Part shown: one piece after another, positions 22,554 to 32,330 of the stretch
How positions within the stretch are numbered: the stretch's first letter is position 1
Layout of the letters: every line of letters begins with the position of its first letter
Source: Seminavis robusta
Taxonomy: Eukaryota; Bacillariophyta; Bacillariophyceae; Naviculales; Naviculaceae
DNA: 64,000 nt
Assembly: GCA_903772945.1 (NCBI GenBank)
Contig: CAICTM010000161.1
Coordinates: 39,708-103,707, forward strand
Reading direction: 5' to 3'
Notes under the pieces: model-generated
Told to the model about the DNA's origin: nothing
The model's database searches: none
Seen by the model: only the letters and a program-made list of their open reading frames with translations
Position numbers and translations under genes: made by a program

Positions 22554-25500
22554 ATGATGAACGCAGAGGGATGCCTGACGCTCATGGAGCGTCACGTCCA
22601 TGAGGCGGAAGTAACATGGGCGGAGGGCCGCCTCAAGCTGGCCAAGAGCGGCTTTTGCGACCAACACCCCTACATTCGCCTTCGCAAAAAGAAGTGGTTC
22701 GGCAAGGAAAAGGTCATCCTGAACACTTGTCCTCGTTGCGACGAAGAACATCAGCTCCGCATGGATGTAATGAGGGTTCAGCTGGAGCACATGAAACAGA
22801 CACTGCGCGTCAATGGGTCGCCCGTCCATGGCAACGCTGCAACTGCTCTCCCAGCGGCCACCGCAGCGCCGCTCTCTCTGGCGCCTCCTACACTACCACA
22901 GTTGTCACAGCAGACGGCAACTCTCTCAGCGGCCTCCACTCCAGCGCCGCTCTCACCGACACCTCCAACGCTACCACAGTTGACGGCAGCTCAGCCGGAA
23001 GAGACAACGCCACCAAAAGCAGCCCGGGAAGCACGAGGAAGATTTGCTCGATTGATGTCCAGCCGCGGGAAACCACAAACCATGAGCTGCCAGAATTTGG
23101 ATCAGTCTGCCATTGCTCATTCCTTGCCGGAGCGGAGCTCCAGTTGCCGGGCTGTCCTCGGCGTCATTCCTGACGAGGGCGAACACAGTGATGACGAAGG
23201 AGAAGATGAAATCGAAGAGCCACAGTGTCACCAATGCTTGCGCCACAGTACCAGTTTTGGAGATCTTCCTGGCAGTTTGCTACAACAAAATCCCACCTCT
23301 TTGCCCCAGCATTCCTTTGAATCCAGGGCGGAGAGAAAAAAGGAAGATCCACCGGTTTGGGATCCAAATGATTTCATCCAAGATGATGATGATGAAGAAG
23401 AAGAGGTCGACTTAAGGGCAGAAGCATCATCCAAGCCAGCGCCTGAACCAGCGAGGAAGTTCTCGCCTGAACCAGCGAGGAAGTTCTCGCCCGAGCCTTT
23501 TGAGCCAGCTGCCACATCGTCTCCAAAACCCAGACAACCGTCCCCCGACACTCCTCTTGAGCCTGCTCCCTTGGTGCCAGCCAAGCAACCAACACCCAAA
23601 GAGCCAAAGTCACCCGAGCCACAGCACAAAGAACCAAAACCATCCGAGCTGCCACAACACAAAAAAGAAGCACCCAAACGAGAGGACACCATGTGGCTGG
23701 CCAAGGAACAAGAAAAACGACGGAAACGAATCGGAGCCGTGGCCATGAATGGCAATTCCAGCACTACCAGCACTCTACAGGACATGACAGAATTTGCCAA
23801 GTATGCCATGAGCTCTGTCACCGAGTTTCAACAAGCGCCCACCGTGGATCCAGAGTCGCCCACCGGTGTCAAGGATTGTTCTGCAATCATGGAACAAGAG
23901 GCCCTGCCCCCCTGCTTGCTCAATAATACATGTAATAAGGACCTACTACCACAAGACAAGGTCAACGCCAAGATCAATGCCTTGAAATGGTCCTGCAGAC
24001 ATCCACACCAAGCGGAAGAAGTCCTCCACGAACTCCAAGCACTGTGTCAGGATTCCGAAGACAACCAAATCACAGTGGTCATGGGGGATGGTTTGGGATC
24101 CGTCCTGGATATCATGAGGGCGTTTCCCTTGCATGCCGGAGTGCAAGAAGAAGCCTGTTGGGTTCTGGGGACGCTGGCATGTGAAAATGACGACCACAAG
24201 TCGTTGATTGCCGAAGCCGGGGGCATCATCGCCATTGTATCGGCCATGAAGAGATTAGGCAATCATTCCGACTTTCAGGAGACTGCCTTTGAGGTTTTAA
24301 CCCATCTCACTGAGGGACACTTGCTCAACAAAATTGCAGTGTGTGAGTCGGGAGGTGTCACCGCAATCGTGGAGGCCATGGAGCGGCACTTGTCGTGCTG
24401 TAGCGTCCAAGCCAGGGGATGTGCCGCGTTGGAAAATCTTGCCGTGGATGGAGCGCAAACCGTAATTGTGGAATCGGGGGGGATTTCGGCCGTGTTTGCG
24501 GCCATGATGGAGCACAAGTACGATGCGGACCTCCAGGCATGTGCCTGTGCTGCCTTGGGGAACTTGGCGTACAACAACGCCACGGCCAAGTTCCTGATTG
24601 CTCAAGCGGGCGGGATCGGGTTTATCCTTGCGGCCATTCGAAATCACGACCGTGAAGTATCCGTGTTGGAGCCAGCCTACTTTGCGCTGCAAAACCTGGC
24701 ACACGACAACCCCGACAATAAGGACATGATGGTGGATTGTGGCGTCATCAACGCAGTCCTTGACTGTTTGCTATGTGCTCAGGTTCCTGCTTGTGAGACC
24801 CTCATCATGATCATCCGAAACCACTCCAAGGCCAAAGATGCGCTGGCCCAGTTGGGTGGCGTCGCCGCGATGGTGGTCATCTTGCGGAGCCCAAGCACCG
24901 AAGACTGCTCTGTCCAGCAAGCTGCTTGCCGAGTTCTGATGAATCTGGCACACAAGCACGACAACAACAAGGTCCTGATTGCTGGCGTTGGTGGCGTCTC
25001 GGCCATCATGTGCTCCATGATACAATTTGCGAACGTTGCCGAGTTCCAAGAATGCGCCTGTGAAACTCTAACCAGTTTGACCGTCCACGACGAGAATAAG
25101 ATCCTGCTGGCGGAAGCATATGGCATTGATGTTGTAGTCGCGGCCATGAGCAACCACCCCAACCATTGTGGAATTCAAGCGGCTGGGTGCAGGGTGCTGG
25201 TGAACCTCGCTCGTAGCGAAAGCCTCCGCGAGACGATCACTGAATGCGGTGGTGTGGTGGCGATATTGGCCGCTATGGACAACCATGCGGAGAATGCCAC
25301 GATCCAAGAAAAGGCTTGTGGTGCTCTTCGGGAATTGGCTATGAATGATTCCAATGAAGTCATCATTGTGGAAGCTGGAGGTGTTGAGGCCATCTTGGCA
25401 GCCACAAAGATGCATGAGCATCGTGGATTCCTCCGCAACGCCTGCGGGGCGCTGCGAAATCTTGCGTTTCACGACGAAGAACTCCAAGCCAGAATAGCGG

Positions 25501-25592
25501 AAGCGACGCGCCATGGTCCCTTGCGCGAGGTCATGGAACATCTGGCCAACGAATCGGATGGTCCCTCCGACAGCTCTTCTGCGAGCGCATAG
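22554..25592 (+). CDS. Armadillo-repeat protein with Cys-rich N-terminal domain
   Basis: This single-exon gene gives 1,012 residues from the ATG at 22554 (an adjacent ATG follows at 22557). The N-terminus (about 1-75) is a compact basic block with CDQHPYIRLRKKKWFG and CPRCDEEH, possibly a small zinc site. Residues 90-420 are low-complexity Pro/Ser/Glu/Lys, with a tandem PEPARKFS and an acidic run. From about 465 to 1000 come roughly a dozen 42-residue armadillo repeats with the signature AGGIxAIxxAMxxH...VQxxACxALxNLA, a vacuolar protein 8-like arrangement. Such repeats form a superhelical scaffold for protein binding, so an adaptor role is likely. The partner is unknown. A 300-residue minus-strand open frame over its 3' end is a shadow. 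Confidence 0.8.
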   Translation: MMNAEGCLTLMERHVHEAEVTWAEGRLKLAKSGFCDQHPYIRLRKKKWFGKEKVILNTCPRCDEEHQLRMDVMRVQLEHMKQTLRVNGSPVHGNAATALPAATAAPLSLAPPTLPQLSQQTATLSAASTPAPLSPTPPTLPQLTAAQPEETTPPKAAREARGRFARLMSSRGKPQTMSCQNLDQSAIAHSLPERSSSCRAVLGVIPDEGEHSDDEGEDEIEEPQCHQCLRHSTSFGDLPGSLLQQNPTSLPQHSFESRAERKKEDPPVWDPNDFIQDDDDEEEEVDLRAEASSKPAPEPARKFSPEPARKFSPEPFEPAATSSPKPRQPSPDTPLEPAPLVPAKQPTPKEPKSPEPQHKEPKPSELPQHKKEAPKREDTMWLAKEQEKRRKRIGAVAMNGNSSTTSTLQDMTEFAKYAMSSVTEFQQAPTVDPESPTGVKDCSAIMEQEALPPCLLNNTCNKDLLPQDKVNAKINALKWSCRHPHQAEEVLHELQALCQDSEDNQITVVMGDGLGSVLDIMRAFPLHAGVQEEACWVLGTLACENDDHKSLIAEAGGIIAIVSAMKRLGNHSDFQETAFEVLTHLTEGHLLNKIAVCESGGVTAIVEAMERHLSCCSVQARGCAALENLAVDGAQTVIVESGGISAVFAAMMEHKYDADLQACACAALGNLAYNNATAKFLIAQAGGIGFILAAIRNHDREVSVLEPAYFALQNLAHDNPDNKDMMVDCGVINAVLDCLLCAQVPACETLIMIIRNHSKAKDALAQLGGVAAMVVILRSPSTEDCSVQQAACRVLMNLAHKHDNNKVLIAGVGGVSAIMCSMIQFANVAEFQECACETLTSLTVHDENKILLAEAYGIDVVVAAMSNHPNHCGIQAAGCRVLVNLARSESLRETITECGGVVAILAAMDNHAENATIQEKACGALRELAMNDSNEVIIVEAGGVEAILAATKMHEHRGFLRNACGALRNLAFHDEELQARIAEATRHGPLREVMEHLANESDGPSDSSSASA

Positions 25593-25678
25593 ACAACTTA
25601 CACTTAGACTTTGTATTATAAGATGATCTACGAATTGCATTCGTTGTTCTGCTGGCGCCTTCTTTCCTGTTGCCTCGT

Positions 25679-26078
25679 GGGAGAACGCATAAATCACGCA
25701 AACCGATTTCGGAACAATTGATTTGATTCGATTAATCATTCGTTTCAAGAGATCTTGGATGCGCGAGGGAGAACGCCGCCATCGGGGGAGAACGCAGGTA
25801 AGATCAGCCACGAAACGATGGGGTATTGCGCTAGCAGTAGGGTGGTTGTCTGGAGAGGTAGTCGTTAGGGAGCAATTGATTTGATTGAAGATTCGATTCA
25901 AGTGATCTTTGATGCGCGGGGGAGAACGCCCAATAGGTGGGAGAACGCTGCAAAGTGATCTTTGATGCCTTGGGGAGAACGCGAGAACGCCCAATTGGGT
26001 GGGGCGAGGCTACAAAGCAAACGCTGCACACTAAGATGACAAGATCCAGATTTTTGGGCTGATGCAAGGGGAGAACGC
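25679..26078. repeat. GGGAGAACGC repeat field
   Basis: Seven full copies of GGGAGAACGC start at 25679, 25767, 25786, 25920, 25939, 25973 and 26069, and a partial copy lies at 25983. Several are preceded by GATCTT(T/G)GATGC. A longer unit starting CAATTGATTTGATT recurs imperfectly at 25715-25795 and 25873-25948. Confidence 0.8.
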
Positions 26079-26508
26079 CGATGGTTGCGTGCTCTGACTC
26101 GAAAGTCTTTCTCGTTTCCAGCCAAGCTAGCAAGAGCCATAAAATTTCGAAGTGCTCCGACTGCACCGCCTATCCATCCGTTGTCTACATCATAATAGTC
26201 CTGAACCAACATGTTCGGCCGTATTGTAAGGGGTGTGTTGAAACCTACTGATACCCATTGCGCTCCAGGAGAGACTTGCATCTCTGGAAAGTACTGCGGA
26301 GGTGGTAGCACTTGGAATCCCGATACCAAAGTTTGTGAACCCAACACGAAGACTGATGGAGGTGATACCAAAGGCAAATAACCGAAAAGATCCAAGAATT
26401 CGTTTCCAGGATGCATCGGAGGACGGAGTTCATGTTGGAACGCAAAATCCAAAGGTTTCACTCGCCGACGACATTGGTTGAAGTGTGGGGGGACTAGGAT
26501 TTGCGTCC

Positions 26509-26768
26509 CCGGTTCTTTCGTTGTTGGAGTCTCGAACGTACACGTAAAATAGGCAGTTGTTATAGGACTTTCTCGTTGCCCTTATTGTCTAATGCTTGTA
26601 AGGAGTGTAGGTTGAGTCAACACTGACTACGATAATCCCTACCGGTAGGATCGTACCGGTACCATTCTGCCTCGTGCCACCATCACAGCCAACTCGAATC
26701 AGAGTCGATCAGCTGCTCCAGTCTCCCACCAGGACCAGGTACTTGGATGAAGCAAGACGTACTCTTCC
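26509..26768. repeat. Direct repeat copy 1, carrying a methyltransferase 3'-end remnant
   Basis: This segment aligns with 28927-29244 on the same strand. Shared stretches include gttggagtctcgaacgtaca, a gtcgatcagctg block and a ggaccag...cttggatga block. On the minus strand it can be read as SKYLVLVGDWSS followed by TGA, matching SKNLVLVGEWSTS, the last residues of the methyltransferase gene at 29188. It is therefore a partial duplicate of that gene's end plus adjacent spacer. Confidence 0.75.
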
Positions 26769-27175
26769 ACGGAACCTCATAGTCCCGAATCTCGCTTCTT
26801 CTTTACCTAAGCCTGGCCCTCACTGACTTCCGTGGATACCATCCCAACTCTAAAAACATCTTTCAAAATCTCTGGTACTGTACTGTTCCAATTATATCCC
26901 CCATGCAATTTTACATGTCTGCACATCAGGATCATTCAACCCATCGTAACACTCGGACCACATTGGTACCAGGTGGTACTGTACTGGTATGTTTCCAAAG
27001 ACACGTTTGTTTTAAAAGCCTTGCTGGCTAATAATAAAGATTCCAAACCCGCCCCGCTCCGGATCCAAAGATGCCTCCATGTTATGCAAGTCTGAGAGGC
27101 AGCTGATGCATCAGAGCAACAAGCACCCCACTCATCAGCACAACCTTCAGAACCCCCATTCATTTGTAGAGCAAG

Positions 27176-28894
27176 ATGAACGCCCACGAAGCTATCGACA
27201 TCGTCGGCGACAGCGACGAGGAGATGGAAGACGTGGAGGAGAAGCCGATGTTGGCTTCTCTTGTGCATGAGCAAGGGGGGCATCACATCGAAATCCAAAA
27301 CAAAGATCTTAACACTGTGGAATGGCTGTTAAAAGACCCAGTGATCCGCCAAGCCATCAAAAAAGGCATTCAGGGGTGGAAGCCTGCCCCTGTAGCTGAA
27401 TGGAACGTCGATGGGGAACCTGCTGATGGCCCAGAAGAAGCACTTGGAGTCGAGTGTTTTCCGATAGATCCAAGCCAGGTGGACCAGGTCCGGCAAAGAG
27501 CCATTGAGCTGGGGCATCCCCTCGCCGAAGAGTATGATTTCCAGAGCGACCACAGCATTCCCAATCTACCTCCTATTCATCTAAAACCCGAAACCAAGAT
27601 ACGCACTTACCAGTCGAGAGCACTCTCGCAGATGCTTGGTAGCGGCAGAGCTCGTTCGGGCATGATTGTTCTGCCCTGTGGAGCCGGCAAAACCCTTACC
27701 GGTGTCACGGCAGCCCACACAATCAAAAAGTCTGTCCTTTGCTTGACCACCAATGCCGTCTCGGTCCGACAATGGAAGGAACAGTTCCAAAAATGGACGA
27801 CCATTAAAGACTCTCACATTGCCGTGTTTACAGCCAACAGCAAAAGAGCCAATCTCCCTGAAAGTTGCATTCTCATTTCCACCTACCAAATGATCGCCCA
27901 CAGTGGAGAACGAGCGGCAGAATCCAAGGCCATCATGGATAGAATCCAAAAGCAAAATTGGGGGTTGCTCTTGATGGATGAGGCACACGTGGTGCCGGCT
28001 CCAGAATATCGCAGAGCAATCCAATCCATCAAGGCGAGATGCAAGTTGGGCTTGACTGCCACCATGGTGCGAGAAGACGGCAAAATAGCGGACTTGAGAC
28101 CCTTGATTGGCCCCACGCTATATGAAGCCAAATGGAAGGACTTGACCGCCCAAGGGTATCTGGCCAATGTTAAATGCCTGGAAGTATGGTGTCCCATGAC
28201 ACCAGACTTTGCCGATGCGTACAAAAAGGAACCCAAACAAAGAAGCAAAATGCGCCTCTGCGGCGTCAATCCCAACAAACTACGTGCGGTCGAGATGCTG
28301 GTGCGATATCACGAAAGCCAGGGAGACAAGATCATTGTCTTTTCGGATTGCATCTTTACCCTGGAAGTCTTTGCTGTAATGTTGGAACGGCCATACCTCT
28401 ACGGTCAGACCAAAGAATGGGAGCGCGAGTTTTGGTTGGGCGAATTTCGAAAGGACACCCGCGAGGTCCCCACCATTTTGCTTTCCAAAATTGGGGATGT
28501 CGCCATTGACTTGCCCAAAGCCAATGTGCTGATTCAAGTGACGTCCCATGATGCCTCGCAGCGACAAGAAGCGCAACGCTTGGGCCGTATCTTGCGCCCC
28601 AAGTTTGGCGACAATGCCTCGTTTGACGCCTTTTTCTACACATTGGTCTGTACCCAGACGAAAGAAATGGGGTATTGTAAAGATCGACGACAATATCTAG
28701 TCGATCAGGGCTACAGCTTTGAAGTGGTAGAGAAGTTATGCGACAAGGCCAACGGTTTGGCCGTGGGAGAGAAATATGCGTACGCCACTCCCAAGGACGA
28801 TTATGAGCTCCTGCAAGAAGCCTTGAAGGAAAATATTAGGCGAGCACAAAAGGAGGGAGGAGGCAGGAAAAGACCGGCTCGACACGATCGTTGA
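27176..28894 (+). CDS. XPB/ERCC3-type superfamily 2 helicase, short form
   Basis: This single-exon gene gives 572 residues with an ATG at 27176. Residues about 100-560 match the XPB family: EEYDF, LPCGAGKTLTG (Walker A, about 166-176), MDEAHVVPA (DEAH box, about 267-275), LGLTATMVRED (RED motif, about 291-301), EVWCPMTPDF, NPNKLRA, SKIGDVAIDLPKANVLIQ, QEAQRLGRILRP and YLVDQGYSF. XPB opens promoter and damaged DNA within TFIIH. Two features differ from classical XPB: the Walker B box is DEAH rather than DEVH, and the usual long N-terminal region is cut to about 100 residues. The ATPase motifs look intact. It is either a divergent second XPB or the cell's only, shortened one. It lies between two copies of a direct repeat. 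Confidence 0.85.
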   Translation: MNAHEAIDIVGDSDEEMEDVEEKPMLASLVHEQGGHHIEIQNKDLNTVEWLLKDPVIRQAIKKGIQGWKPAPVAEWNVDGEPADGPEEALGVECFPIDPSQVDQVRQRAIELGHPLAEEYDFQSDHSIPNLPPIHLKPETKIRTYQSRALSQMLGSGRARSGMIVLPCGAGKTLTGVTAAHTIKKSVLCLTTNAVSVRQWKEQFQKWTTIKDSHIAVFTANSKRANLPESCILISTYQMIAHSGERAAESKAIMDRIQKQNWGLLLMDEAHVVPAPEYRRAIQSIKARCKLGLTATMVREDGKIADLRPLIGPTLYEAKWKDLTAQGYLANVKCLEVWCPMTPDFADAYKKEPKQRSKMRLCGVNPNKLRAVEMLVRYHESQGDKIIVFSDCIFTLEVFAVMLERPYLYGQTKEWEREFWLGEFRKDTREVPTILLSKIGDVAIDLPKANVLIQVTSHDASQRQEAQRLGRILRPKFGDNASFDAFFYTLVCTQTKEMGYCKDRRQYLVDQGYSFEVVEKLCDKANGLAVGEKYAYATPKDDYELLQEALKENIRRAQKEGGGRKRPARHDR

Positions 28895-28926
28895 AGGGCG
28901 GGTGAACTGGGATCCGTTTCCTCAGA

Positions 28927-29244
28927 TCTTTCGCTGTTGGAGTCTCGAACGTACACGCTGTAAATAACAAGTTCATATGATTTTAGCGAATTGTTATATA
29001 AGTTTTCTCATTGCATGGTCCAATGCTCGTGTAGCGTAGGTTGTAAAAGGCGCCACTGGCTCCGAGAATCCCTACGATCGGATCGTTCCGCCTCATGCCA
29101 CCCGCAGGCATTTTATTTCAATTCACTCCAATCCACGCACAGCCAGCACCACAATCTCGCCCAACTCGAGTGGCTCCGTCGAGTCGATCAGCTGGTGCTC
29201 CATTCTCCCACTAGGACCAGATTCTTGGATGAAAACGTGCTCTC
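28927..29244. repeat. Direct repeat copy 2
   Basis: Partner of 26509-26768 on the same strand, with the XPB-like gene between them. This copy includes the true 3' end of the methyltransferase gene and the spacer beyond it. A weaker match may extend about 50 bp further into the XPB-like stop region (28880-28926 against 26465-26508). Confidence 0.75.
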
Positions 29245-30807
29245 GTACCGTTCCAATCGTATCCCCAGGGATTTCTTAGTATTCGAATCGATCGTGACGG
29301 TACCGTTGTCGTGTGGTTGCTGTTTTGAGGATTGTTGCTGCTGTTCTAGAAGAAGGGCATGCAAGCGCATGCAATTGATAAGTTTCATGGCGCGTTGTGA
29401 CACCTCGGGATGATTGTTGGTTTCGGCCAGTTTTTGTACAATGGCAATTTCTTCTTGGGGGTTCGATTGTCGTTGTTCACTGCTGCTGGGTACGATGCAG
29501 TTGTTGTTGTTATGGTCTCGAATCCAACAGGGCTCAAACCCTGTAATGTATCGTTTGGTGTAACAGCAGGGACAAATGACAAAATTCGCCTGACAGGAGA
29601 GTGCAAATTGGAGGGCACAATCGGATAAATCACCACAGGCGTGCCATGCCACAATGACATCAAAGTTGTGGTTCTCTTGGGCAGCATAGGTTGCAAAATC
29701 CGCACAAACAAAGGAAGTTTTTTTGTCTGCCGATAACCCCAGCGATTGTTGTGCATAGGATCGTCCCGCCAATAAGGAGGATTCGTTGGAGTCCACCACG
29801 GTGACGTGTGCCTGGGGAAATGCCAATGCAACAGCCACGGCCAAATCTCCTCGACCACCTCCCACATCCAGTACTCGGGTGGTTGTGCAGCCATCATCCA
29901 ACATCATGGGCTGCAATCGTTGCAACAGCCATCGGATTTGAGGCCACTTTTTGCCCTTCAAGTAGTCGACTCGAGAAATGCCATGGCGAATGGACATGGA
30001 ATTGACATCTGGGACATTCATCTTGGTGGTGATGGGATCATCAGTTGATGATGTTGGATCACTGTTGTCTTCCGGAACACCATTTGAGTTGGAGACGGGA
30101 CGGCAAAATGGCACAGGAACTACTAAGGGAGTGTTTTGTTCCAATCGTTCGAGAATTTGCCATTGCCAGCGTTTGATATGTGGCAAGGGACCCGTCTTTT
30201 GGTGATTATTATTGTCCACCCCGTGCTTCAATTGTCGTGAGATTTGAATAATGGCATCTTTGCGTTGTTTGTCGCGGGGAGGCAACCTCAAAAGTTCTTC
30301 GACTTGATGAACGTCTTGCAAATGAGTTTGATTGGAAAATACGGACAGGGGAAGTGCTCCCTCGGCCACCAGTTGCAGGCAGATTGGTATCACGTTGGGA
30401 TCCGGCGAACACTGTAGCAATTCCACCCGGACTGCTTCGGTGTGGCCGCTACTATCATTTTGCTTCTTTTTCTCGTCCTTCTTTTCGACTGGATCTTCGT
30501 CATTTCTGGTACACTTTTCTGTTGCTGTTCCATCTTCTTCTTGTGAAATCTTCAACTCGACACGAATCCAGGCTCCCAAGACACACCAAGCCATGCACGG
30601 ATCATCCCTGGACACCATGACCAACGTGGGTGGCTCATTGTCATCGTGTTCCTTCTTCTTATTATTGTTCCTCCTGTCGTCGTCATCGCTGGAGTCCTTC
30701 TTTTCTGGCTTGAGCGCCAAACTAACCATGCGATGGAACCGTCGCTTGCGGACAATGCAGCCGCTCTGGACCACCAAAATGGTTTGGCTGGAGGTCATGG
30801 TCGTCAT
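29188..30807 (-). CDS. SAM-dependent methyltransferase (METTL25/RRNAD1-like)
   Basis: This single-exon gene gives 539 residues from the ATG at 30807; the open frame to 30840 begins with TTG. The SAM-binding motif I is RVLDVGGGRGDLAVAVA (about residue 320), followed by the acidic VTVVDSNE, then WHACGDLSDCAL and CPCCYTKRY. The combination of HxCGxLSD with CPCCY is characteristic of the PF13679-type methyltransferase domain found in METTL25/RRNAD1 and related proteins. The substrate is not evident. The N-terminal 300 residues contain a Lys/Glu/Asp-rich linker and no known domain. A remnant of the last codons is duplicated at 26.7 kb. Confidence 0.75.
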   Translation of the reverse strand: MTTMTSSQTILVVQSGCIVRKRRFHRMVSLALKPEKKDSSDDDDRRNNNKKKEHDDNEPPTLVMVSRDDPCMAWCVLGAWIRVELKISQEEDGTATEKCTRNDEDPVEKKDEKKKQNDSSGHTEAVRVELLQCSPDPNVIPICLQLVAEGALPLSVFSNQTHLQDVHQVEELLRLPPRDKQRKDAIIQISRQLKHGVDNNNHQKTGPLPHIKRWQWQILERLEQNTPLVVPVPFCRPVSNSNGVPEDNSDPTSSTDDPITTKMNVPDVNSMSIRHGISRVDYLKGKKWPQIRWLLQRLQPMMLDDGCTTTRVLDVGGGRGDLAVAVALAFPQAHVTVVDSNESSLLAGRSYAQQSLGLSADKKTSFVCADFATYAAQENHNFDVIVAWHACGDLSDCALQFALSCQANFVICPCCYTKRYITGFEPCWIRDHNNNNCIVPSSSEQRQSNPQEEIAIVQKLAETNNHPEVSQRAMKLINCMRLHALLLEQQQQSSKQQPHDNGTVTIDSNTKKSLGIRLERYESTFSSKNLVLVGEWSTS

Positions 30808-31283
30808 GCTGAGAAAAATGAGAGGACGAGATCCAGGCAACCAACATATTTCATGATTTCAGTCATGGAAAAAGACGTCAAAATTCGAAAAAGGAGAAAT
30901 CAATTTTATCCTGAACCTTTGGATTCGATTGATTCGATTCGATTCATTCCAATCCTAGCTAGTAGCTACCTGGTACCGGTAGCAGTTAGTTAGACGCATA
31001 CTTTGTGTGGGAGTGACATTCGGCGACCTCCACGACTGCCTGTTCCGAACGCTCGCGAGGTGCTTGGGCCTGGAAGGAACAGAGCAAACACGTTGAGGAG
31101 AGGCTTCAGATTTTGCTGCACTTGTCCGTTACGGTCGTGTTCGACAAACCGACAGATGAGTTTCGCTACCGTAGCTGGAAGGGCATTCAAACAGTTTGTT
31201 CAACAGCAGCAGAGCATCATAATTCAGCAACTCAGTTAGTTGTTCGTCAATTTCTTCGACGCCAAAACCACAACACAACAAAG

Positions 31284-32330
31284 ATGGCAGCCACTCGTTC
31301 CCGCCGTTCATCGACGACTTCCGCCCCCTCCAATGAAACCACTCCGAAGAAATCAAAGAAGCAGATGCTGGAGGAGGCCCGTGAGAAAGCTCGCCTTGCA
31401 ATGTCGCCACAGACCAGTGGAACAGGCACGCCGAAACGAGCTGCCAAAAGTATTGCGTCGCCAGAAGCCAAGAAGAAGAGCTCCACCAAACCAGTGGCAC
31501 GTCAGTCCTCCAAGAAGAAGGAACCCGTCGTCACTACCGTGGAAAGAGAGACCGATGAAAAGCCTACGATCGTTCGTCCCGAGCCCAAGCAGTCCACGGC
31601 AACTGAAGAAAGCTTTGGAATGGATGGAATGGAGCTGGAAGATAAGATGGCTCCAGTCTACGAAAAAATTCCTGGGCTCTTGATGAGTATCAAGAAGAGT
31701 GGCGACCCTACGGATATCGAGGACCTGTTGGCAGTTGTGTACGAAGATCTTCTTGCTGCTGCGGCGCAGAGTCAGAACCGTCGAAACAACAGCTTTGGTC
31801 CCAAAGCAGCGCCGGAGATTACCAATTACATTGGGGAGACTTCAAGCACTGTTCTTGCGGTTGCACAGTTGTATAACAACCACGCGAAAATTCAAGCTCG
31901 TGCCATTGAATGCCTTGTACAGCTTTTGAAATGCTCTCCCAGTGCAGAGGACTCGATTACAAAGTTCGGAGGCCAAATTGTGAAGGGGGGATCTCGCTTC
32001 CTCCGGCGGCTTACGGATCAAAGCTTTGCCACGAATCCATTCCTTTTGGGGCGCACAACTCCGCCAGTGTGGACTCGCTTTGTCAAGAAAGACATGGGCG
32101 GAATCGCATTCTTGGTTGAGATCATGAAACAATGGTGTGATTGCAAGTCTGTTCTAATTGACTGCATTCGCTTGTTGCGACGCCTGGCTGTAGTCCAGCA
32201 AGCGCACAATGCGATGGATGCAGCGGGCGCTGTGGAGTGCGTCTTGGCGGCCACGAAGCACCCAGACGAGGAAGTCAAGGCCGAAGGACAAGAATTCATG
32301 AAGACATACTATGGAGTCGAATCTTCCTAG
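31284..32330 (+). CDS. Unknown protein with basic disordered N-terminus and helical repeat C-terminus
   Basis: The frame is open from 31113, but the ATG at 31284 (MAATRSRRSSTTSAP) is preferred, giving 348 residues. The first 125 residues are basic and rich in Ser/Thr/Lys, as in nuclear or cytoskeletal linkers. Residues 130-348 are helical with armadillo/HEAT-like features, for example VLAVAQLYNNHAKIQARAIECLVQLL and VECVLAATKHPDEEVKAEG near the C-terminus. A scaffold role is plausible. No family is recognised. The upstream 1 kb contains a TACCGGTA copy at 30968-30982. Confidence 0.65.
   Translation: MAATRSRRSSTTSAPSNETTPKKSKKQMLEEAREKARLAMSPQTSGTGTPKRAAKSIASPEAKKKSSTKPVARQSSKKKEPVVTTVERETDEKPTIVRPEPKQSTATEESFGMDGMELEDKMAPVYEKIPGLLMSIKKSGDPTDIEDLLAVVYEDLLAAAAQSQNRRNNSFGPKAAPEITNYIGETSSTVLAVAQLYNNHAKIQARAIECLVQLLKCSPSAEDSITKFGGQIVKGGSRFLRRLTDQSFATNPFLLGRTTPPVWTRFVKKDMGGIAFLVEIMKQWCDCKSVLIDCIRLLRRLAVVQQAHNAMDAAGAVECVLAATKHPDEEVKAEGQEFMKTYYGVESS

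Larger units (their letters stand above)
25593..27175. other. Repeat-rich spacer with unresolved open frames
   Basis: This is 1.6 kb between the armadillo gene and the XPB-like gene. It contains the GGGAGAACGC repeat field (25679-26078) and the first copy of the direct repeat that flanks the XPB-like gene (26509-26768). Between them, about 26090-26520, both strands are open over long stretches (minus frame to 25898; plus frame from about 26242 to a TGA near 26483). Neither shows a motif I know and neither has a convincing ATG, so no gene is called. Confidence 0.45.

Noticed and set aside
25068-25994. Minus-strand open frame (308 residues) over the end of the armadillo gene
   Set aside because: It is antisense to armadillo repeats and runs into the GGGAGAACGC repeat field. 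No start or domain supports it.
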